NCBI GenBank assembly: GCA_946186925.1
Contig: CAMHPA010000029.1
Coordinates: 1-33,103, forward strand
DNA length: 33,103 bases
Source: an uncultured Bacteroidota bacterium
GTDB taxonomy: Bacteria; Bacteroidota; Bacteroidia; Bacteroidales; SZUA-534
Reading direction: 5' to 3'
Below the pieces are notes generated by a model, which did not search any database, had not been told where the DNA came from, and saw only the letters and a program-made list of their open reading frames with translations. Position numbers and translations under genes: made by a program. Each line of letters begins with the position of its first letter. Within the stretch, counting starts at the first letter, position 1. Below, piece after piece: positions 24,787-32,525 of this stretch.

Positions 24787-25105
24787 CAATGGTACTAATC
24801 CATATTGTTTTGTATCAAACGGAAATAATGGGAACATATATATTAAGGACATAAAAGAAATAAATGGCAAATTAACATTCGATGTTCGATTTTGTGATGG
24901 AACAAATATTGTGAAATCAAATACAAGCAATCTGCCAGAACTGACAAATGCTTCAAATTCCATAGTAACACAAAACACTGTCATTGTAAAAAATACGGAT
25001 AATGTTATATTTGAGGCAGCAAGCGAAGTGACTTTAAATCCTGGTTTTGAAGTAAAATTAGGAGGAACGTTCGAAATAAACATGAATGGTTGTGGAGAAA
25101 AATAA
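24755..25105 (+). pseudogene. C-terminal fragment of a secreted protein (peptidase-like C-terminal segment plus 3-coathanger stack)
   Basis: Open from a stop at 24752 to 25105 with no plausible start or signal peptide; GTG 24911 would give only 64 residues. It reads NSFNNGTNPYCFVSNGNN, then IYIKDIKEINGKLTFDVRFC, resembling the last beta domain of secreted M6-type metalloproteases. The end, VIFEAASEVTLNPGFEVKLG followed by GTFEIN and a final Cys, is the 3-coathanger stack seen at the end of many Bacteroidetes secreted proteins. It begins within the T9SS-tail remnant in another frame, so the two are pieces of different genes joined near 24760-24785. The peptidase assignment is tentative; the coathanger similarity is stronger. 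Confidence 0.65.
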
Positions 25106-25115
25106 AACACTAAAA

Positions 25116-26174
25116 ATGAAAAAGATATTTTTGATAACCGCGATTATTTATTGTGTATCAATGCTTTCGGCGCAAGACAAGTCTGATTTAATTGGGAAAT
25201 ACACCATTACGGAATTTGGTGCGGAAGCAAATATAGTCCGTGTAGGATGGGAATCAACACATATTATGGAAATCGTTCTTGACACCAACAATGTGGATTT
25301 GATAATGACAGGTATTATATTAGAAAAACTTGTTGTAGAGTCTATTGGTGATGTTTTTTTTTCCATAAATCGGCAGTATTTTATGGATTTTGATTCGACA
25401 CTAATGAGTATTGAAGGTTTCGGATTGGTGAAAAATGATTCAATTTATCTGTGTTATAGTTCTGGTGGAAGTTTCGGTTTTATACTTAACATAAGTGTGG
25501 GTATTAGAAAGACTGCAAATGACACTAATCAAGTAAACTACTATAAAAATGACTATTCTGATCCTTCGCTGACGCATTTGCTTGGAGAATATGGCATCTC
25601 GGTGTTTACAAAAGAGTTAACTGGGAATAAAAAGGCTTATGAATATGAAACTAACGTCACGATAGCTTCAGATAAAAATGGAGCAGTATTAACTGGCATA
25701 ATTAACGAGCTTCATATTGAACCAATTACATCTCATTTTTTCTTAATTGAGCAGGAATTCTATGAACCAGAATTGTTGAGCGTTTTTGGATTGGGTTTCG
25801 TTAAAAACGATTCCATTTATTTATATTACAGTGAAGTAGGGAGAAACGACACCACAAAATCCATTTGTGTGGGCACACGCAAAAACGCGACAGGTTTTAA
25901 CTCGATGCCAGCGGGCAATACTGTTTTATTTCAAAATTCACCTAATCCGTTCAATAATCAAACTGAAATCAAGTACTATCTGCCCGAAAATGCCGAGAAT
26001 GCTGTCATTAATGTGTATTCGCTTAACGGGAACTTGTTGCTCACTAAGCCAATCACCCAATTGGGCAATGGCAGTGTAATCATTAACGGTAATGAGTTGG
26101 AAGCAGGGATGTATATCTACACATTAACTGTTGATGGGCAGGAGATTGACAGTAAACGAATGATTATAAAATAA
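25116..26174 (+). CDS. T9SS cargo protein with a duplicated domain of unknown function
   Basis: 352 residues from the ATG at 25116, chosen because it begins the signal peptide (MKKIFLITAIIYCVSMLSAQ). Two related domains follow, about 26-134 and 155-260. Each starts L-[IL]-G-[KE]-Y-x-I and contains the pair GFGLVKNDSIYLCYS / GLGFVKNDSIYLYYS, then a VGIRK / VGTRK ending. The C-terminal 80 residues are a T9SS type A tail: FQNSPNPFNNQTEIKYYLPE, INVYSLNGNLLL, GMYIYTLTVDG and a basic end (SKRMIIK). It is exported across the outer membrane; activity is unknown. It follows the secreted-protein remnant by 10 bp and may lack a promoter of its own. AT content is higher than in the housekeeping genes. 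Confidence 0.85.
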   Translation: MKKIFLITAIIYCVSMLSAQDKSDLIGKYTITEFGAEANIVRVGWESTHIMEIVLDTNNVDLIMTGIILEKLVVESIGDVFFSINRQYFMDFDSTLMSIEGFGLVKNDSIYLCYSSGGSFGFILNISVGIRKTANDTNQVNYYKNDYSDPSLTHLLGEYGISVFTKELTGNKKAYEYETNVTIASDKNGAVLTGIINELHIEPITSHFFLIEQEFYEPELLSVFGLGFVKNDSIYLYYSEVGRNDTTKSICVGTRKNATGFNSMPAGNTVLFQNSPNPFNNQTEIKYYLPENAENAVINVYSLNGNLLLTKPITQLGNGSVIINGNELEAGMYIYTLTVDGQEIDSKRMIIK

Positions 26175-26217
26175 AATCAGGCGCGCACAATTGTAAATCA
26201 AATAAATTAAGTCGCTA

Positions 26218-26268
26218 AAATCCGCAGGAGAGCTTCCTTCCAAGAGAGTTTGCCTGCGGATTTGTTTT
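26218..26268 (+). terminator. Rho-independent terminator after the T9SS cargo gene
   Basis: AAATCCGCAGG and CCTGCGGATTT form an 11-bp perfect stem (26218-26228 and 26253-26263) around a 24-base loop, followed by GTTTT. The T-run is interrupted, so efficiency is uncertain. Confidence 0.75.
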
Positions 26269-26285
26269 CTTGCCATCAGCGTGAA

Positions 26286-27605
26286 TCAGTGCCTCAATCG
26301 CTTTCCGCTTAACAGTTTTGCAATCCATTTGTCGATTGGCTGCAACCGATCATTGCTGGCGGCAGTTAGAAGCAGAATGCCCAGAAAAGGAAGTGCCGGA
26401 ACCTTGTATCTAACAAGCGCGCCTAGAACGGGCGTAGTGAGTCCGATGAGCACAAAAAGAATAATGATAAACGACAGGCAGTACCACACATCATGGTTGA
26501 CAAGGTTTTGTGGCTTCAGATAGAATAATCCGGCAGCCAAAACGCAGATAATTAATAAGTTTTCGACACCAGCCATCATCATTGTCGCTGAACCTGTTTC
26601 GAAAATTGTTGGTCGCAGCAGCGATGTGGCAAAGGCGCGAGGTGCATTGGTCACAATGCTCATCAATCCGTTGTCGAGCAGTGGAAGGCTGATGATACTG
26701 CCGGCTTGCGAACTCTGCACCATCATTATAAAATCGTGCTGTTTGCAACAAATTACTTCAAACAGATCCACTTGTGTGATGAATTTCGATAGCCATGCGG
26801 CGGCAAAAATCGCTATGTGCGCCATCAGGAACTTTGCAAATGCCAATTTGGGCTTGTGTTTTATCCAGACCATGGCGGCCAGACTTGGCAGAGCAGCCAT
26901 CAGCACGTAGAATTTCGACTGCATGAGCAGAAACACACAGACCACAATACCGATGACATTGCTTGCCGTGGGTTTGTCGAGCAGGTTGCGAAAGTTGTAG
27001 ATAAACAACCCGAATGCAAAAATCAGTATTGACTCTTTCAATGCGCCTGATGTCCACAACCATACTGATGGGAAACAGAATACAGCTATCAGCAGTAGCG
27101 TGCGTTTGTGCGATAGTTGTTTGGCAAACGACTTGTAAATCGCCCATAGTCCCACGAACGACAGGAATGCAAAGAACATGTTGTGAATATGGAAATTTCC
27201 CATCGACAAAAGGCACATTAGCGCATTGGCGCGGATAACAATATGGTTGTCGTTTGGCAGGCCGTAGTCGAACCGTTTGAGCCAGAAATTGCAAGTATCG
27301 TAGTATTGCATCAGGTCGGGCGACGACGCACCAATGCCAGTCATAATTTTCAGATAGTCAGTTGGATTCTGAAACAGAACGTTGTGGATAATCAGACCGT
27401 CGTCGAAGTAATTGAAAATGTCGCACGCGCTGCGGGGCGAGTAGTAGTAGCTGTAGATGAAAAACAGCGCGAATCCGCCCGCTATTTTGGCAAGAAACAG
27501 AGCCACAAGCCATATTCTTGCAATTCCCGGAGACTCAAAAAAGCGCCATTTCCAGACAATCCAAACCAGCAGAAGCAGGTATATGAAATAGAGAATCCAA
27601 CTCAT
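26286..27605 (-). CDS. Polytopic inner-membrane protein, possibly polysaccharide-related
   Basis: 439 residues from the ATG at 27605; a TTG 11 codons upstream is possible but would lie upstream of the predicted transcript start. There are about 10-11 membrane helices. A periplasmic-type loop after helix 2 contains YYYSPRSACDIFNYFDDG, and a conserved-looking helix reads FPSVWLWTSGALKESILIFA. The S-G-x-L-K-E element is familiar from Bacteroidetes membrane proteins of the O-antigen polymerase / GT-C glycosyltransferase type, but the catalytic residues of either family cannot be confirmed here. No sugar-pathway genes are adjacent. Function is left open. It stands as a single minus-strand gene. 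Confidence 0.7.
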   Translation of the reverse strand: MSWILYFIYLLLLVWIVWKWRFFESPGIARIWLVALFLAKIAGGFALFFIYSYYYSPRSACDIFNYFDDGLIIHNVLFQNPTDYLKIMTGIGASSPDLMQYYDTCNFWLKRFDYGLPNDNHIVIRANALMCLLSMGNFHIHNMFFAFLSFVGLWAIYKSFAKQLSHKRTLLLIAVFCFPSVWLWTSGALKESILIFAFGLFIYNFRNLLDKPTASNVIGIVVCVFLLMQSKFYVLMAALPSLAAMVWIKHKPKLAFAKFLMAHIAIFAAAWLSKFITQVDLFEVICCKQHDFIMMVQSSQAGSIISLPLLDNGLMSIVTNAPRAFATSLLRPTIFETGSATMMMAGVENLLIICVLAAGLFYLKPQNLVNHDVWYCLSFIIILFVLIGLTTPVLGALVRYKVPALPFLGILLLTAASNDRLQPIDKWIAKLLSGKRLRH

Positions 27606-27613
27606 AATGGCGG

Positions 27614-27645
27614 CAAATATAAGCCAATGGTTGAGCAAAAAGCAA
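27614..27645 (-). promoter_or_regulatory. Promoter of the polytopic membrane protein gene
   Basis: On the minus strand: TTG (27645-27643), 21 bp spacer, TATATTTG (27621-27614). The transcript would start near 27607, only about 2 bases before the ATG at 27605, predicting a leaderless or nearly leaderless mRNA. Confidence 0.55.
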
Positions 27646-27666
27646 TGTCAAAGGCCGGCTACCCGA

Positions 27667-28452
27667 CTATTTTTTCTTGAAAACCTCTGTTTTCGTGTCG
27701 TAGTTTATGAAGTAGTCGCCTGCCGGCAGTGATGCCACGTTGGCCTTAGTGCCGATGCCTTTGTCGATGATGGCACCGGTGTTGCTGTAAATCTCATACA
27801 TGGTTTCGGCTGAGAATTTTATCTCAGTGAACGGTTTTACAAACGAGTATGTGACTTCGGCCAGCATGGTGCGGTGTTTCAACTCTTTGCCGTAGCGTGG
27901 CTTACGTGTGTAGTCAATTTGCTTGACACGAAAACGGTTGTAGCCCGAGTGCAGATTCACATCAACGGTGTAGGTGTGCGCCCCCGGCTTGCCGTCACCA
28001 TCGACGGTGGCCACCTTAATCCATTTGTTCCAGCGGAACTGCTCAACAATGAACGGCAGCGAGCCGCACTCGTTATTGGTGGTGAAAGCCAGTTTGTTGT
28101 TTTTGTCGATTTTAATGGTTGTGACAGTGAAGGTGCTTTGCGGGTTAAGCACTTCAGGATTGATGACTTTCGGCTGGCAGTCTTTTTTGTGGCTTATTAC
28201 CACGTTAACATCATCGCCTTTTTTTAGGTTATGCACCGACAGGTCGATTTCAAAAGCGCTTGAGTTCACATTGTCCGATGTGGCCATTCCGTTCACAGTA
28301 ACACCTGTGATGCAGAATCCGTTGCCGTCAGCAGCAAAGGGGTTCATAACGTATAGGTTTTTGCCCTGATAGATGCCTTTCAGAACAATGTCTTCGGCAA
28401 AACCGGTCATGCACAGCACCGACAACAAGAGAGTGTATGTTAATCTTTTCAT
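27667..28452 (-). CDS. Conserved secreted protein of unknown function
   Basis: 261 residues from the ATG at 28452, which starts a clean signal peptide (MKRLTYTLLLSVLCMTGFAE). The frame extends 29 codons upstream, but that part covers the promoter. The mature protein is beta-rich. It opens with IVLKGIYQGKNLYVMNPFA and GFCITGVTVNGM, has a middle strand pair DLSVHNLKKGDDVNVVISHK, and ends in a short strand-rich module (YEIYSNTGAIIDKGIG, LPAGDYFINYDTKTEVFKKK). That last module resembles a T9SS-like tail but lacks its conserved N-P-x-P opening. I recall similar proteins in other Bacteroidetes but know of no assigned function. It has a good promoter of its own. Confidence 0.75.
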   Translation of the reverse strand: MKRLTYTLLLSVLCMTGFAEDIVLKGIYQGKNLYVMNPFAADGNGFCITGVTVNGMATSDNVNSSAFEIDLSVHNLKKGDDVNVVISHKKDCQPKVINPEVLNPQSTFTVTTIKIDKNNKLAFTTNNECGSLPFIVEQFRWNKWIKVATVDGDGKPGAHTYTVDVNLHSGYNRFRVKQIDYTRKPRYGKELKHRTMLAEVTYSFVKPFTEIKFSAETMYEIYSNTGAIIDKGIGTKANVASLPAGDYFINYDTKTEVFKKK

Positions 28453-28484
28453 TTGTGATGATCTGCTTGTTATTATAACAAGTT

Positions 28485-28514
28485 CAAAGCTAACCAAAAT
28501 ATTTTTACTGCAAA
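28485..28514 (-). promoter_or_regulatory. Promoter of the conserved secreted protein gene
   Basis: On the minus strand: TTTG (28514-28511), 18 bp spacer, TAGCTTTG (28492-28485). The predicted start near 28478 gives a leader of about 26 nt. The -7 box is identical to the one upstream of the EF-G paralogue. Confidence 0.6.
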
Positions 28515-28543
28515 CAATAATAATGTTGCAATTGACCAAAGGA

Positions 28544-28582
28544 CAAAAAAAATGGACTTGCGTACAATATGCGCAAGTCCAT
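28544..28582 (-). terminator. Rho-independent terminator after the histidine phosphatase gene
   Basis: On the minus strand: ATGGACTTGCG, 9-base loop, CGCAAGTCCAT, then a run of eight T residues (the final T of the arm at 28552 plus 28551-28545). The 11-bp stem is perfect. It lies just past the stop of the phosphatase gene at 28591. Confidence 0.93.
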
Positions 28583-28590
28583 TCGCAATT

Positions 28591-29883
28591 TTAATTTTTC
28601 ACGCTCAGCGGAATTTTGCTCAAAATGTCGCGGTAGTAGGCCTCAACATCGCTCCATTTGTAGTACGGAGCGGTTTTGCTTTCGAGCGGCAGTTTCACCT
28701 CGTTCTCGTTCAGCATTATCTTTACCAGGATGTCTTTTTCCTTATCCGATTTGTAGAAAATCATTTGAACGTTGCCGCCCATCGGGATGATTTTGTAGTC
28801 GCACCAAACCTTGTAGAGCTCCGAAAAATCAGTAACCTGGGCCGTTGTGCCCTCAAGCTGCATCAGGCTGGCGAGCGGAGCAAGGCCGGTGTCGTGGCCG
28901 AAACGCAGGTTGGCCGAAACGCCGTTCCCGGCAAGGGCTGCATCTGCATCGTCGAGGATTCTGGTGAGCAGGTTGCGCGCGCACCACGCACCGCGCGAGT
29001 CGGCGTAGGGGCAGTTGCTGAAGTTGGCGTACCAATAAACATTGGTGCACTGCCAGTTGTCGAACATCTCGTCGGGTGTGAAGAAATCGCTGAAATCGAA
29101 GTCAAGTTCGTCAACGTTCTGCATATTGCACTGTAGGTCGAACAGCTTGCGCATAAACTGGTGCGCGTTCACCTTGGTGCGGACATACGCGGTGTCGGCA
29201 AACACTTGTTTTATAAGCCTTTCGGGATGGATGAGCGCGTGGTCGATGGCGTCGTTGGCCTTGCGGAAACCGTCGGTGCGGTTGAGGTAGCGGGTAACCG
29301 AGTCGCGCTCCTCGTTGTTGATGTAGTGCATAATGCGCTTGCTCGATTCAGTGGTTACGTTCAGCGTTGGGCGCATAGCCATAACTTTTTGCATAAAGGC
29401 GTCCATACTGCAAAGCACGCGGTGCGATGTTGACGATTTTACAACAATGTTGGCGTTGTCGGCGAACACCTCGGGGAACGAGTTGACCATACGCTCGGCA
29501 ATGCCCTGGTGCTGTTTGAAGCCAGTCCGCGTGAGGTCGCCGGCGCGGTTGACGCCGTCGTCGCAAAGGCGGTTGACGCGGTTGTAAAGGTCCTTTCCGG
29601 CATCGGTGAGGGCGTTGGCGTCATAGGCCGACTTCATCATCCGTTGGAACATTGTGTAGTCGAAGCCCGAGTAGTGGTAGCGTGAGCCGTGACGTCCGTA
29701 GTGGCTGATGTAGAATGGCTTATAGCCTTTCGGCGCCGGAGTTTGTGGTTTGAAATCGGTCTGATAGACCATATTGTTGCCGCCTGTTTTCTGGAGGTTG
29801 GCGAGCATTTCCTCTTTGGTTGTCTGCGCCTGCGCGGTGGCAAAGCACAACACACCAATAGCGATTAGTGAATAGCGGTTCAT
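28591..29883 (-). CDS. Secreted histidine acid phosphatase family protein
   Basis: 430 residues. The signal peptide is cleaved near ATAQAQ (residue 20). The histidine-phosphatase nucleophile motif is ISHYGRHGSRYH (R64-H65-G66-S67-R68), and the proton donor is GHDTGLAPL with His330-Asp331. RHGxR plus HD is the pattern of branch-2 acid phosphatases and phytases; the Bacteroides MINPP-like enzymes have HAE in that position, so this is closer to the HD type. Location is periplasm or outer surface. The likely job is releasing phosphate from organic phosphates; the exact substrate is unknown. It is a single-gene unit with a strong terminator. Confidence 0.92.
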   Translation of the reverse strand: MNRYSLIAIGVLCFATAQAQTTKEEMLANLQKTGGNNMVYQTDFKPQTPAPKGYKPFYISHYGRHGSRYHYSGFDYTMFQRMMKSAYDANALTDAGKDLYNRVNRLCDDGVNRAGDLTRTGFKQHQGIAERMVNSFPEVFADNANIVVKSSTSHRVLCSMDAFMQKVMAMRPTLNVTTESSKRIMHYINNEERDSVTRYLNRTDGFRKANDAIDHALIHPERLIKQVFADTAYVRTKVNAHQFMRKLFDLQCNMQNVDELDFDFSDFFTPDEMFDNWQCTNVYWYANFSNCPYADSRGAWCARNLLTRILDDADAALAGNGVSANLRFGHDTGLAPLASLMQLEGTTAQVTDFSELYKVWCDYKIIPMGGNVQMIFYKSDKEKDILVKIMLNENEVKLPLESKTAPYYKWSDVEAYYRDILSKIPLSVKN

Positions 29884-30307
29884 AGTTGTTAGAATTATTA
29901 TTACAAAACAAATTAACGATTGAAATTTGAGAATTGAAAGCGCACGGCCAAAATTATCGACAAGCGGCGGAAATGTCGGGAAGGATGGACCGATTCATTA
30001 ATTGATTGGTCGATGAAGGAGTGAAGGTAGGGCAATTAATATGTATTTATAATGCCGGCTAATCGCGTTCCGATTATTGCCGTTTTCACATTCCTCATAA
30101 CCAGCATCTTGCAAAAAATCTCAAAACAAAATCGAAAAACCCTATCGGAATTCAAAAAAAATTGCTATAACTTTAGCTTTGTTCTGAGAGACGTCCGGCC
30201 GTGTGGTTGACGTGGGCTGGCGAGTGGTGCAGAGGCGATTTCCGGAACACATTTTCGTTTGGTTCGAAACTTTTTTTGTTAAACACTAATACTAATACCA
30301 CAACACA
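29884..30307. other. Intergenic region upstream of the EF-G paralogue
   Basis: 424 bp without a gene. It serves the divergent phosphatase and EF-G genes. Contents: an imperfect 24-bp palindrome centred on ATTAAT (29988-30011, 18 of 24 positions symmetric), a CGACA/TGTCG inverted repeat (29958-29978), an A-tract followed by TTGCTATAA (30153-30170), a -7 box at 30174-30181, and a GC-rich leader (30188-30250). Confidence 0.6.
30174..30181 (+). promoter_or_regulatory. Candidate -7 box for the EF-G paralogue
   Basis: TAGCTTTG fits TAnnTTTG. No TTTG lies at -33, but an A-tract (30153-30161) occupies the region, so a regulator may be needed. The predicted start near 30188 leaves a leader of about 120 nt before the ATG at 30308. 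Confidence 0.45.
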
Positions 30308-32467
30308 ATGAAAGTGTATCAACCTAATGAGATTAAAAATCTCTCCTTAATTGGTGCGGCCGGCTCCGGGAAAACCACTCTGGCCGAAGCAATGATGTTT
30401 GAGGCCGGAGTGATATCACGCCGAGGCGACATCGAAAGTCAAAACACAGTGTCGGACTACAACGCCATCGAGCACGAGCAGGGGCGTTCGGTCTATTCAA
30501 CAGTTCTGCACGTCGAGTTCAACAACAAGAAGTTGAACATTATCGACACTCCGGGATTGGATGACTTTGTGGGCGGAGTAATATCGTCGCTCGCCGTAAC
30601 CGATGCCGCCATTATGGTCATCAATTCGTCGAAGGGTGTTGAGGTGGGCACGCAGACCATTTCGCGTCACTGCAACCGCCTGAACACATCTATGCTGATT
30701 GCCGTGAACCAACTCGACCACGAAAAGGCCAACTTCGACAAGACTATTGAGGAGTTGCACGCTCTTTACGGCAACAAGGTGGCTATTGTTCAGTACCCAA
30801 TCAACCCTGGTACAGGCTACAACGAGATGGTTGACGTGCTGAAAATGAAGATGTACCGCTGGAAACCAGAGGGTGGTGTGCCGGAGGTGCTCGAAATCCC
30901 GGCCGATCAAATGGACAAGGCTAAAGACCTGAACCAGAAACTGATTGAGGCCGCAGCCGAAAACGATGACTCGTTGATGGAGAAATTCTTCGACGAGGGC
31001 TCGCTCGATGAGGACCAAATGCGCGCCGGAATCCGCGCCGGTATCATCAGCCGTGGAATGTTCCCCGTGTTCTGCGTTGCAGGCAAGAAAGATATGGGCA
31101 TCCGCCGTATGATGGAGTTTGTGGGCAACGTGGCCCCGAATCCGACCGAAATGCCCGCACCCGTCAACTCGGAAGGCAACGAGGTTAAGTGCGACCCGAA
31201 CGGCAAGACTTCGGTCTTCGTCTTCAAGACAACCGTTGAGGAGCACGTGGGCGAGGTTCTCTACTTCAAAGTGATGTCAGGAAAAATCACCGAGGGTATG
31301 GACCTTGTGAACACCAACAAGAACGCCAAAGAGCGTCTGTCGCAGTTCTTCTCGCCTGCCGGCAAAAACCGCGAGAAACTCACCGAAATGGTGGCCGGCG
31401 ACATTGGCGCAATGGTGAAACTGAAAGAGACCAAGACATATCACACTCTGAACGACAAGGATCTTGACTGGACCTATCCGGCAACTCAAATGCCCGACCC
31501 GCGTTTCCGCACGGCCATCAAGCCGGTCGACGCTTCGGAAGAGGAGAAACTGGGCGATTTGCTGGTGCGCAAGTCGCAGGAAGACCCGAGCATTATTGTT
31601 GAGTACTCTAAAGAGCTGAAACAGACCATTGTTTACGGACAGGGAGAGTTCCACATCAACTCACTGAAATGGCAGCTCGAGAACCTGCACGGACTGAAAG
31701 TGCAGTTCATCGACCCGAAGATTCCGTACCGCGAGACCATCACCAAGCCCGCACAGGCCGACTACCGCCACAAGAAACAGTCGGGCGGCGCCGGACAGTT
31801 TGGCGAGGTGCATATGATTATCGAACCGTACACCGAGGGAATGCCCGCACCATCGACCTACAAGATTGACGGCAAAGACTGGTCGGTCAGCCTTCGCGGA
31901 ACCGAGGAGATTGCACTGCCGTGGGGCGGAAAACTCATCTACTGCAACTGCATTGTGGGCGGCGCCATCGAGGCAAGGTTTATGCCGGCCATCCAAAAAG
32001 GTATTATGGAGAAGATGGAGGAAGGCCCGCTGACAGGCTCATACGCACGCGACATCCGCGTCTGCATCTACGATGGTAAAATGCACCCGGTTGACTCGAA
32101 CGAAATCTCGTTCAAACTGGCCGGACGCAACGCCTTCAGCCAGGCATTCAAGGCAGCCGGCCCGAAGATTATGGAGCCGATTTACGATGTTGAGGTGCTT
32201 GTGCCGTCGGAGTATATGGGCGATGTGATGAGCGACCTGCAGGGACGCCGCGCAATGATTATGGGAATGAGCAGCGAGTCGGGTTACGAGAAGCTGCAGG
32301 CACGCGTTCCGCTGGCCGAGCTGAACAAATACTCGACAGCGTTGAGCTCACTCACATCGGGTAGCGCAACCTACACAATGAAATTCGCCGAGTACGCACA
32401 AGTGCCAAGCGATGTTCAGGAGAAACTGCTCAAAGCCTACGAGGCCGAACACAAAGAGGAAGAATAG
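30308..32467 (+). CDS. fusA2: EF-G paralogue of the EF-G2 type
   Basis: 719 residues, all EF-G domains. P-loop GAAGSGKTT (16-24); G3 reads DTPGLDDF (80-87) where canonical EF-G has DTPGHVDF; G4 is NQLD (134-137) rather than NKMD. The domain IV/V region includes KQSGGAGQFGEVHMIIEPY, the loop equivalent to the tip that enters the ribosomal A site, and GRRAMIMGMSSESGY. Loss of the histidine that positions the attacking water predicts weak or absent GTP hydrolysis. The closest match from memory is EF-G2 of Bacteroides thetaiotaomicron, reported to sustain translation without GTPase activity during carbon limitation. The general pattern (MKVYQxNEIKN start, KMKMYRWKPEGG segment) agrees. It is a single-gene unit with a long leader and strong terminator. 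Confidence 0.9.
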   Translation: MKVYQPNEIKNLSLIGAAGSGKTTLAEAMMFEAGVISRRGDIESQNTVSDYNAIEHEQGRSVYSTVLHVEFNNKKLNIIDTPGLDDFVGGVISSLAVTDAAIMVINSSKGVEVGTQTISRHCNRLNTSMLIAVNQLDHEKANFDKTIEELHALYGNKVAIVQYPINPGTGYNEMVDVLKMKMYRWKPEGGVPEVLEIPADQMDKAKDLNQKLIEAAAENDDSLMEKFFDEGSLDEDQMRAGIRAGIISRGMFPVFCVAGKKDMGIRRMMEFVGNVAPNPTEMPAPVNSEGNEVKCDPNGKTSVFVFKTTVEEHVGEVLYFKVMSGKITEGMDLVNTNKNAKERLSQFFSPAGKNREKLTEMVAGDIGAMVKLKETKTYHTLNDKDLDWTYPATQMPDPRFRTAIKPVDASEEEKLGDLLVRKSQEDPSIIVEYSKELKQTIVYGQGEFHINSLKWQLENLHGLKVQFIDPKIPYRETITKPAQADYRHKKQSGGAGQFGEVHMIIEPYTEGMPAPSTYKIDGKDWSVSLRGTEEIALPWGGKLIYCNCIVGGAIEARFMPAIQKGIMEKMEEGPLTGSYARDIRVCIYDGKMHPVDSNEISFKLAGRNAFSQAFKAAGPKIMEPIYDVEVLVPSEYMGDVMSDLQGRRAMIMGMSSESGYEKLQARVPLAELNKYSTALSSLTSGSATYTMKFAEYAQVPSDVQEKLLKAYEAEHKEEE

Positions 32468-32485
32468 GTTTTTCATTGTTGTTTG

Positions 32486-32525
32486 AAAACCGCTTCTGCG
32501 CAACTGCGTTGAGGCGGTTTTTTTT
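32486..32525 (+). terminator. Rho-independent terminator after the EF-G paralogue
   Basis: AAAACCGC (32486-32493) pairs with GCGGTTTT (32514-32521), with an inner CGCA/TGCG pairing, and the T-run continues to 32525. It lies 18 bp after the stop codon. Confidence 0.92.

Noticed and set aside
24911-25105. Small stand-alone gene starting at GTG 24911
   Set aside because: The similarity to secreted-protein C-termini continues upstream of the GTG with no start codon or signal peptide, so it is treated as part of a gene remnant.
30497-31246. 249-codon minus-strand frame inside the EF-G gene
   Set aside because: Antisense to a highly conserved translation factor; the histidine- and leucine-rich product is typical of a reversed coding strand.
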